From: Phoronis ovalis
Taxonomy: Eukaryota > Phoronida > Phoronidae
Assembly (NCBI GenBank): GCA_028565635.1
Contig: JAOXYB010001569.1
Location: 2,878-20,445, forward strand
Reading direction: 5' to 3'
Length of the DNA stretch: 17,568 bases
The notes under the pieces: model-generated
What the model saw: the letters and a program-made list of their open reading frames with translations, nothing else
Told to the model about the DNA's origin: nothing
Database searches by the model: none
Part shown: positions 10,901 to 17,568 of the stretch, in pieces
Layout of the letters: every line of letters starts with the position of its first letter
Numbering within the stretch: the stretch's first letter is position 1
Program-made: the position numbers and the translations under genes

Positions 10901-13900
10901 AATACATTTAATACATTATTTGTTTCAAAAAAAAAGTAATGGCGCAGCAGAAGGTGTTCTAACAGTTGTAGTTATTGTAGCATTCTACGAAAATAATGTT
11001 TAGCAAATAAACATGGTATATAACTTTATTTTTCCTTCCTTGCGAACACTCAAATGAAATTTATAGCACAAATTTACTTCTGTTTCCTCTAAACTCGATG
11101 ACATTTATTTCCGAAGTGCAATGAAGCTAGAGTGCAATTAAAATTTACAACAGTACATAGATACATAACTGTATATTAGCCATGCATTTTGTGACAGATC
11201 ACTAGTAACTACTTTGATACAACAGAGCAACAATTCAGTAAATGGAAATTTTAGCATTTATTTATTTACAGTTTGAAAACTATAACTTTCTAAATTTTTT
11301 AATTTTTACATAAAATCTAAAAATCACTAAAAATCAGAAAAAGATACACTCATATGTTGGCTATGTGTATTCTGTTAATTTATCTTATTATACACTTTAC
11401 CAATGTGACAGATTTTACCCACCAGATTCTTTAATGCTTTCTGCTTTACTTTCAAGCTTTTCATTTTTATCACATACTACTAAGCATTCTAATTTCTTCT
11501 TTATCTCTGAAATGTCATTTTTGTATTGGGATCTGAGTTTCTGGAGTTGCTGCCTAGAAATTACAAAAATATTATGTCATGCATGTGACAATAAATGTAG
11601 AAAATGATAATGCATAACTTACTTCAGTATGTATACACAATACAGAACTTCCACATATAATACCAGAATAATTATAACTCTACTGTTGATGGTACCATCT
11701 GATATAATGATATTTTGGGTTTAAATTAGGGAAGAAGCAACAAGACAAACTTTATTTTTTCTCTGTTAAAATTCAAAAAATATATTTAATATGATATCCA
11801 TTCTCTGAAAAGTATCTCATGTTTTCAAAAATAAGTAAGTACTTTTTAACTAGATCATTTCACCTACCTATATAAATACCATTTTCACTTAAAAAGTGGT
11901 AGGTGCAATTATGACTTGACTATGTATTCATTTGAATTTTCAAAATGACAGTTTTACTCCAGAAAGCAGGCTATATAACAGTGGAGGGGCTGCCATTCAA
12001 GGTGACTGTATATATATACTCACAGGTCCCCTTTTTTCAGTCTTCAATTTTACTATGTTTATTTAGCACTGTTTACCATGGGGGTTGCTTTTGCAAATAC
12101 TTTTTTTACTAAGGGGTATGTATTTTCAATAAATGATTAGTTACAGCAGGGTGCCGCATTTTCTGGATTTTGTTTACTGTTATGGGATGCACATTTCTAG
12201 GATTTTTTTTACCATAAGGTGTGTTTTTCGCAAATGAATTTTTACCATGTAATGCAGTTTTTACCATGGGGTAATAGTTTCCTTACCTTGGACCTCACAC
12301 TCCACCAAATTTTTTGGAAAGTAATCAGCTCCCCCAAGGTATACACCTGTTTTACTTGGTTATTTAAATTTCCCAATAACAGAATGACTTTGAAGCTTCA
12401 GAACATTCCCAGTTATAGTGTCACCATGGAGACAGTGACCAGAAGAAGAACATTGACTAATAATTGTTAATAGACTATTTGCATGCACTAGAGGATGCCA
12501 CACTCAAACCCTTTCGATCCCAGCATCCTGTAGTTATATATACTACTTGCTTTAATTTTTAATCTGACTTTAGAAAAGCTTTAAACAGGGAAATTTTAAC
12601 AAAAGTAAAAAATATTAATAAATAGTTGTTTACGTATTGTTATGCTCACAAAAAGGAGGGTATTTCTTGGAGCAACGAACATAAGATTTTTTTTTGGTTT
12701 TTGCTCAGCATGCGAAGAATGCATTTTACGAATGAATCGCATGAAGCTTTTACCAGCGACTCCAATGAAGGGAACTTTCAACACAGACGAAGAGGCATAT
12801 CTCCAAAAAAACTTTATGATTTTAACAAAGAATGTAGTTACCTATTCATGCAAAAATTATTTGAAATTTGAGTACCCATGCTGTGGATGGGTGCATAGAG
12901 TCTTCTCACAGCTATTCCATCAGTTGATTTACCCTCTACTTCCTGTTTTTATATAGGTGCAAACTACCAATCAATTACACTATAAATAAAGGTTTATCTG
13001 ACTTTAAAAAATCAGGAAACAAAATTTTAGAAAAAGAACCTTCAGAGTACATGTATTATACTCTATTATATATCATATCGCTTGGTTTGCACTTGTAGTA
13101 TTAGGGGGGGGGAGACTGGAACAGCCATGCATGAGAAGATTCTATTCTTATTCAAAGTGACTACATATAATTTATGTACACCCCCATGGGCCCCTTTTTT
13201 AGTACTGATTTTTATCATGGGATAACTTTTTGAAGTATTTTTGTCAATTTTTACCATGGGGGTGGTTTATTGCATTCCAAATATCTTTTACAACAGGGTA
13301 ATTAATCTTATATATTCAATAAATAATTAATTGCAAATGGTGCATTTCTTGATTTTTTTTCCCATTCTTATCGTCGACCATGGGGGCAAGTACATTTCCT
13401 GGCAGCATTTTTTTGAATTCTTTTCAAGAATTCTTTTACCATAGGCTATGGTTTCTGCAAATAAGTTTTTACCATATATTTTTGGAAAGCAGTTTTTACA
13501 GGGGGCGCACACCCCATCAGTTGCAGCTGCATCACAAAATCAACAGCGTAACACTTAGACTTTAGAGGTCAAGAACTGGACTACCTATATAATAGACTAG
13601 TCGAGAAAAACAAAATGCATATACTGATATTAGTCATAAGTCATAACTCATAATTGATTTTAAAAATAGATATTTAAAAGCTAATTCCTTTACAAATATA
13701 GTAAAATAAGCAGACATAAAATTATCGTAAACTGGTGCATTTTAGTCTGGGATTTTACTACGGTTATGCTGCAGACCCTTATTCGGGTTTCTCGTAATAA
13801 TTAATACTGTACCTGCCAGGTGAGCCTAGTGACTAGTCAGAACGCAAACCCACCTTATGTTTTTCAACTCCGATCTTACTGTGGTTGTATCTTTTTCTAG

Positions 13901-13960
13901 TTGTTTCAAAACTTCCCCTCGACTCTTTTCAGCAGAATTTTCTTGCAAGGAGGTGGTCAT
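7929..13960 (-). CDS. TRMO: tRNA (adenine(37)-N6)-methyltransferase (TsaA-like), six exons, 418 aa
   Basis: Exons on the minus strand: 13960-13854, 11553-11423, 10705-10525, 10196-10039, 9795-9669 and 8481-7929. Each intron is GT-AG, phases match (2,1,2,1,2), and 1257 nt gives 418 residues plus TGA. TRMO uses S-adenosylmethionine to methylate t6A at position 37 of tRNA-Thr, making m6t6A. Residues 1-79 are charged and helix-prone, probably coiled coil. The TsaA-like beta-barrel spans about 85-220, with PVGYI, NGTPRQ (99-104), RPNAIGLT (177-184) and DGTPVLDIKPY (205-215). A low-complexity linker, about 221-290, separates it from the C-terminal domain with LKVRFTP, ADPRSVYRR (368-376) and VDTVHVTCWF. 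Human TRMO is 441 residues, so this copy looks full length and intact. ATG 13960 was chosen for length and an A at -3; an in-frame ATG at 14092 is possible but would add an unlikely sequence. Confidence 0.9.
8953..9545. repeat. Degenerate direct repeats in TRMO intron 5
   Basis: Two related patterns fill half of the 1187-bp last intron. GTTAAAGATTCAGAT at 8953 returns as GTCAAAGATTCAGAT at 9394, and about 85 and 70 bp downstream the two copies again match over roughly 38 bp (9037 and 9465), a period near 435 bp. Between them, ATCTGACCTGT with its surroundings occurs at about 9139 and again at about 9273, followed in both by a matching GATAAAAACT-like stretch. The copies are well diverged. I do not recognise the family and see no coding capacity; the short frame at 8815-9012 looks fortuitous. 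Confidence 0.6.
10218..10236. repeat. (TA)n microsatellite
   Basis: An uninterrupted 19-bp alternating TA run in TRMO intron 3, 22 bp upstream of the exon 4 acceptor on the minus strand. It is likely length-polymorphic and lies in the branch-point zone of that intron. Confidence 0.85.
11970..12350. mobile_element. Diverged third copy of the TTTACCATGGGG repeat family, TRMO intron 1
   Basis: It shares the order of blocks with the two close copies at 12936 and 14343: ATTCAAGGTGACT, a short TA-rich stretch, a CCCCTTTTTT tract, then an array, then TTTTTGGAAAG near the end. The array shows TTTACC- or TTTACT-like cores at about 12072, 12105, 12140, 12173, 12208 and 12241, spaced 33-35 bp, with a last one at 12260. 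No terminal inverted repeats are evident. It is much older than the other two copies and has no coding potential. Confidence 0.65.
12351..12935. other. TRMO intron 1 interior, nothing recognised
   Basis: Unique-looking AT-rich DNA between two repeat copies. Overlapping short frames on both strands (12596-12956) have no family features I know and no splice context, so I do not call a gene. Confidence 0.5.
12936..13577. mobile_element. Repeat copy 1, in TRMO intron 1
   Basis: This is a direct copy of the interior of the element at 14343-15098 and is near identical along its length. It lacks about 75 bp present in the other copy (14509-14583) and has a 13-bp insertion at about 13421-13433. It begins just inside the other copy's left terminal repeat and stops just inside the right one. 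The bases that follow (GGACTA at 13578-13583) equal the outermost six bases of the right terminal repeat, which fits a terminal deletion. No complete terminal repeat or target duplication is left. The unit array with TTTTTACCATGGGG cores is present (13212, 13251, 13377, 13435, 13468). Confidence 0.8.
13415..13433. repeat. 8-bp palindrome made by a short insertion in repeat copy 1
   Basis: GAATTCTT (13415-13422), TTC, AAGAATTC (13426-13433). The other copy has a single GAATTCTTTT here, so the second arm arose by a 13-bp templated or inverted duplication after the copies parted. Confidence 0.7.
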
Positions 13961-14333
13961 GATAACAGGATCAGGAAATGGAGAATGGCTGGTTCTTATT
14001 TTCACTTGAGTTCGAGAAAAATGCGTTTTATTCCATGGGGGTCGCCATACTGTTTTGACGTAAGAGACACCTACCGGCGTGAAAATGATCAATCACTCTT
14101 CTTATTTTGGAGATTTATTACGTGTTTCTTGTTATCTGAATCCGGAAAAGTGGTTACTTTTTTTGACCCAGCTTGTAAGGAAGAATAAAACTGCGGTTTC
14201 ATATTTTAGATTTGTACAGGTATCTTATGTTAAAGTTATGGACTACACGTGTAGAATTGAATAGCTGATCGTGGAAATTTTATTGTTTACTTTGCATAAT
14301 GCCCGTTAATGGAATTTGCATGATTTGCTTTCG
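13961..14333. promoter_or_regulatory. Likely TRMO promoter region (divergent with the nucleotidyltransferase gene)
   Basis: The 373 bp upstream of the TRMO ATG lie before the transposon and are less AT-rich than the flanks. An ATF/CREB-like TGACGTAA occurs at 14056-14063 and an ETS-like CCGGAAAA at 14142-14149; both are common in housekeeping promoters but were found by eye only. On the plus strand, TACAG followed by GTATCT at 14220 could be the donor of a 5' untranslated exon of the rightward gene. No TATA box stands out. Confidence 0.35.
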
Positions 14334-14342
14334 GTTTTGGAA
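14334..14342. repeat. Left 9-bp target-site duplication
   Basis: GTTTTGGAA directly abuts the left terminal repeat of the element and is repeated exactly at 15099-15107, directly abutting the right end. Confidence 0.85.
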
Positions 14343-15098
14343 TAGTCCTAGCTTTATGACCCTACTACTTCCTGTTTTTATATAAGTGCAAACTACCAAT
14401 CAATTACACTATAAATAAACTAGGTTTATCTGACTTTAAAAAATCAGGAAACAAAATTTTAGAAAAAAAACCTTCAGAGTACACGTATTATACTCTATTA
14501 TATATCATTTCAACATGAAAAAAAATCTAAACCTAACAGTTATTTTTAATTTTGATAAATTTGTAATAATTCCTATTGAATGTATGCTTGGTTGGCACTT
14601 GTAGTATTAGGGGGGGGGAGACTGGAACAGCCATGCATGAGAAGATTCTATTCTCAGTATTCAAAGTGACTACATACAATTTATGTACACCCCACGGGCC
14701 CCTTTTTTAGTACTGGTTTTTATCATGGGATAACTTTTTTAAGTATTTTTGTCAATTTTTACCATGGGGGTGGTTTATTGCATTCCAAATATCTTTTACA
14801 ACAGGGTAATTAATCTTATATATTCAATAAATAATTAATTGCAAATGGTGCATTTCTTGATTTTTTTTCCCATTCTTATCGTCGACCATGGGGGCAAGTA
14901 CATTTCCTGGCAGCATTTTTTTGAATTCTTTTACCATAGGCTATGGTTTCCGCAAATAAGTTTTTACCATATTTTTGGAAAGCAGTTTTTACAGGGGGCG
15001 CACACCCCATAAGTTGCAGCTGCATCACAAAATCAACAGTGTAACACTTAGACTTTAGAGGTCAAGAACTACTATGTAGGGTCATAAAGCTAGGACTA
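14343..15098. mobile_element. Non-autonomous DNA transposon (MITE), perfect 23-bp TIRs and 9-bp TSD
   Basis: The left end 14343-14365 (TAGTCCTAGC...CCCTAC) and the right end 15076-15098 (GTAGGG...GCTAGGACTA) are exact reverse complements over 23 bp. A 9-bp direct repeat, GTTTTGGAA, flanks both ends. The 756-bp element has no ORF for a transposase and must be mobilised in trans. A 9-bp target duplication is typical of Mutator-like elements; hAT and P elements usually give 8 bp, so the superfamily is an inference. Internally it has a run of nine G (14610-14618) and degenerate units with TTTTTACCATGGGG cores. Perfect ends and an intact target duplication indicate recent insertion. It fills over half of the 1395 bp between the two divergent start codons. 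Confidence 0.9.
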
Positions 15099-15107
15099 GT
15101 TTTGGAA
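15099..15107. repeat. Right 9-bp target-site duplication
   Basis: GTTTTGGAA, the exact partner of 14334-14342 across the inserted element. Confidence 0.85.
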
Positions 15108-15330
15108 CTGATCTGACATTTTAAAGGCACATGATAATTGATGAAATTTCTCTTTTATATCTAGGTCTTATACTATGTGCATGCTCTTGCATTGTTTAGT
15201 CTATAATATGTTAAAACAGTACTTTGTACCATAAATATATAAACCATGGCCATGCAGCTTCCAAAAATTTGAAAAGCTCACACAGGTCTTACTGATAAAC
15301 CACAAATTACATATAATATCTTATAATTTC

Positions 15331-15332
15331 AG
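15331..15332 (+). other. Splice acceptor before the nucleotidyltransferase-TPR start codon
   Basis: The sequence TATAATTTCAG ends at 15332 and is followed 23 nt later by the ATG. An in-frame TGA lies 12 nt upstream of the ATG in that stretch, so translation cannot enter from further left. If used, this acceptor implies a separate 5' untranslated exon upstream, and the transposon would then lie in the first intron. Confidence 0.45.
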
Positions 15333-15355
15333 AGTGACTTTGATTACTGGTTATC

Positions 15356-17568
15356 ATGGCAACTGAAAAAGGCAATTTGCAAGGAGACAGCGAGCTGATT
15401 TCCCAGAACACGCAGACAAAGCTACCAAAATCAAAAGTACTTGGAAACTTAGAATCCCAAGAAAATTGTCTTGCTTCGATGTTACGCGAGTCAACGGACC
15501 GAGATTTAGAGAGTACTTCCGATGTTTTACAGCATTTAGGAGTTGTATATCATCTACGAGGGCTGATAACAAAAGAGCCTCTTGACTTTGTGAAAGCCTC
15601 GGCTTTATTTAATTCCTCAACACTTCGTACAAAGGACAAGGAGAAAAATGAAATATTACATAATCTAATCAACAGAAATGAAAACATCTTTCTTTTAAAA
15701 ATGCTCAACATTAGAAATACAGACCCTCCAGCAACATTTAAAAGTACAGTACAAGAAAAACTAAACACTTTAAGAACAAATATAGAAAAGAAACTAGAAG
15801 AGGTGTGGCAATACATAAAAGTAAATTTTAGCATTCATGCTGCTAAACAGTTAAGAATTGAAGAGGAGAAAAGTTTAGTGAAAAAGGTCAAGTCGCTGTC
15901 AAAGTACACTAGCATGAGTATGAAACTTTTTTTCAAAGATGTATTGAATGAGTGCTATAAAATTCTAGGACCATCTCCACAGAGTTTTGCTGTTGTTGGT
16001 CTTGGATCTTTAGCAAGAGAGGAGATGACACCATATTCAGATTTAGAATTTGTAATTCTGATTGAAGATGATAGCAAAGATAAACAATATTTTAGAAACT
16101 TGACTCATTTGTTTCAGTTGTTTGTGATAAATCTTAGTGAGACACCATTACCAGCACTTGGTATCAAAAGTTTAAACGATTTTGACAAAAAGAATGGAGA
16201 TTGGTTTTATGATTCTGTTACCACCAATGGTATTTGTTTTGACGGTGCAATGCCTTGGGCGTGCAAAACCCCAATAGGTCTACCAGACAGAGAATTCAAA
16301 TCAGGAATTGAACTTATTGAAACCCCAACAAAGATGTCGAGGCATGTGCACCATAAGTATGCTTTAAAAGAAGGGTACCATCTAGCAGAGATACTTAGAA
16401 CTACTACACTAATAGATGGCTGTTCAGAACTACTGGATAAATTTGTAAATCTTTGCTCCGGTGTAGGAAATGACATTGACATTAAGTATGACGGACTGAA
16501 CAGGCTCAGACAAGATGCTAAACACTTTGGTAAAAATCCTTTACTAGACAAATTAATGAACAGAGTTAGTCAGCAAAATTTGCAAAATTTTGTTGCTCTA
16601 CAACATGTGAAAAAGGAGATCTACCGTTTACCATCCATAATAACAAATGATTTAAAGCTGATATACAATTTGAGCACGAATTCACCCTGGGATTTACTGG
16701 AGGAAATGACGGGACACCCCTTATCTGAAGATGATTCTCGAAGTTTACAAGTTGCAGTTTCCATTGCCGTTTTGCTACGTCTTAAAACATACATAAAAAA
16801 TAGGGGTCAGAAAGAGACTTTGAGTTTTTTAAAACAGGCAGCCACCAATACTTCCCTGCGAAAAGATGAAATAAAGGCATACTTTTGTGATAATGAACAG
16901 CTGATATTTCGGTTTTATTTCACAACAGTTCCTTTGATCTATAAGCTTATAGCAACACATTGGCCTACACATAGTATTGATTATATCTCCGAGTTATTAA
17001 AGAACTTTTATGATGACAGTTACTTCATCCAAGGACATCTGCACTTTTTCTTCCTGTCTCATCAAGATGCAGTGGAATGCTATATGAAAGCTCTAAGAAC
17101 AGGAAGTAAACTTTCACCAGTTGAGAAGGGTTATTTACTGGGTGACTTGAGTAAAGCATATTATGGACTTGGGGATTATAACAGTGCATTACTGTGGAGA
17201 CAAGAGTCATTACAGTTATGGAGCGTAATTCCTGGTGCTGCTGGATGTGTTTCAACAAGCCTGGTTGATATAGGTAGAATAGAACATCATAAGGGAGAAT
17301 TTGATAAAGCTCTTGAACATTTTGGTAAAGCACTGAATATTGAAAAACATATAATTGACAATGAAAATCATGATCATCAGGAAAATATTGCTGCGATACT
17401 AAGAAATATTGGTTTAGTTCATAACGATTTAGGTAATTACAGTGAAGCGCTGTCGTATCAATTACAGGCTCTGAACATTGAAGAAGAATTGCATGGCAAT
17501 GAAGCCCGCAAAAACATGACTGAAACATTAAGCTGTATTGGTATAGTGAGCGAAAAGCTTCGCAACTA
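15356..17568 (+). CDS. DUF294/GlnD-like nucleotidyltransferase with C-terminal TPR repeats (3' truncated by window)
   Basis: One uninterrupted exon codes for at least 737 residues and runs off the right edge. Residues 1-90 are charged and then show a TPR-like helix pair (VLQHLGVVYHLRG). Residues about 205-330 form the nucleotidyltransferase core: VVGLGSLAREEMTPYSDLEF contains the GS motif (217-218) and the D-x-E metal-binding pair (Asp229, Glu231), so the active site looks intact. A helical domain follows with KKEIYRLPS (about 419-427) and IAVLLRLKTYI (about 468-478), as in the substrate-binding part of the DUF294/PII-uridylyltransferase group. From about 566 on come TPRs: AYYGLGDYNSAL, GRIEHHKGEFDKALEHF and GLVHNDLGNYSEAL, with more expected past the edge. 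The family predicts transfer of a nucleotide to a protein or small molecule; the animal substrate is unknown. An in-frame TGA 12 nt upstream fixes this ATG as the first in the exon. Confidence 0.85.
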   Translation, partial: MATEKGNLQGDSELISQNTQTKLPKSKVLGNLESQENCLASMLRESTDRDLESTSDVLQHLGVVYHLRGLITKEPLDFVKASALFNSSTLRTKDKEKNEILHNLINRNENIFLLKMLNIRNTDPPATFKSTVQEKLNTLRTNIEKKLEEVWQYIKVNFSIHAAKQLRIEEEKSLVKKVKSLSKYTSMSMKLFFKDVLNECYKILGPSPQSFAVVGLGSLAREEMTPYSDLEFVILIEDDSKDKQYFRNLTHLFQLFVINLSETPLPALGIKSLNDFDKKNGDWFYDSVTTNGICFDGAMPWACKTPIGLPDREFKSGIELIETPTKMSRHVHHKYALKEGYHLAEILRTTTLIDGCSELLDKFVNLCSGVGNDIDIKYDGLNRLRQDAKHFGKNPLLDKLMNRVSQQNLQNFVALQHVKKEIYRLPSIITNDLKLIYNLSTNSPWDLLEEMTGHPLSEDDSRSLQVAVSIAVLLRLKTYIKNRGQKETLSFLKQAATNTSLRKDEIKAYFCDNEQLIFRFYFTTVPLIYKLIATHWPTHSIDYISELLKNFYDDSYFIQGHLHFFFLSHQDAVECYMKALRTGSKLSPVEKGYLLGDLSKAYYGLGDYNSALLWRQESLQLWSVIPGAAGCVSTSLVDIGRIEHHKGEFDKALEHFGKALNIEKHIIDNENHDHQENIAAILRNIGLVHNDLGNYSEALSYQLQALNIEEELHGNEARKNMTETLSCIGIVSEKLRN

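Noticed and set aside
12596-12956. Overlapping short ORFs on both strands in TRMO intron 1
   Set aside because: Three frames open over the same stretch with no recognisable motif; likely chance in unique intronic DNA.
11971-13592. A 1.6-kb element bounded by CTATATAA at 11971 and CCTATATAA at 13584
   Set aside because: The flanking match is low-complexity, and the sequences just inside it are not inverted repeats of each other.
13901-14264. Plus-strand ORFs over TRMO exon 1 and promoter
   Set aside because: The left part is antisense to the supported TRMO exon 1; the rest has no motif. A possible donor at 14220 is noted only as an untranslated-exon candidate.
15354-17528. Minus-strand ORFs opposite the nucleotidyltransferase-TPR gene
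   Set aside because: All are antisense shadows of a single long plus-strand frame that carries clear domain motifs.
2010-17568. A functional immune cluster of the ankyrin-death and nucleotidyltransferase-TPR genes
   Set aside because: They are 9 kb apart, on opposite strands, with a housekeeping tRNA methyltransferase gene between them; nothing in the sequence links them.

Overview
The window is animal nuclear DNA. It is AT-rich by eye, its genes are broken by canonical GT-AG introns, and no bacterial gene layout is present. A long single-exon nucleotidyltransferase-TPR protein, an ankyrin-death-domain protein and many small inverted-repeat elements inside introns suggest a lophotrochozoan, most likely a bivalve mollusc. 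The lineage is inferred from gene content and was not tested.

Layout: (1) 679-1607 (+) is the last exon of a lysine-rich nucleolar protein (KNOP1-like), with its intron to the left. (2) 6163-2010 (-) is a complete six-exon gene for a 465-residue protein with ten ankyrin repeats and a C-terminal death domain; it converges on KNOP1 with 402 bp between the stop codons. (3) 6164-7928 is intergenic DNA with no gene I can support. (4) 13960-7929 (-) is a six-exon TRMO gene (tRNA-Thr m6t6A37 methyltransferase), reconstructed as a 418-residue protein. (5) 13961-15355 is the divergent upstream region shared by TRMO and the next gene; over half of it is one inverted-repeat transposon with perfect 23-bp ends and a 9-bp target duplication. 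(6) 15333 to the right edge (+) is the start of a large gene with a DUF294/GlnD-like nucleotidyltransferase domain followed by TPR repeats, cut by the window.

Both multi-exon models were pieced together by hand. Splice phases agree at every junction and the total lengths divide by three. Introns and upstream DNA carry several non-autonomous mobile-element relics built from degenerate arrays of about 32-35 bp. A near-identical 0.65-0.7 kb repeat lies on each side of TRMO exon 1.

The genes do not form a pathway. KNOP1 and TRMO are housekeeping (nucleolus, tRNA modification). The ankyrin-death-domain and nucleotidyltransferase-TPR proteins resemble signalling or innate-immune scaffolds, and the latter is the least understood part of the window.
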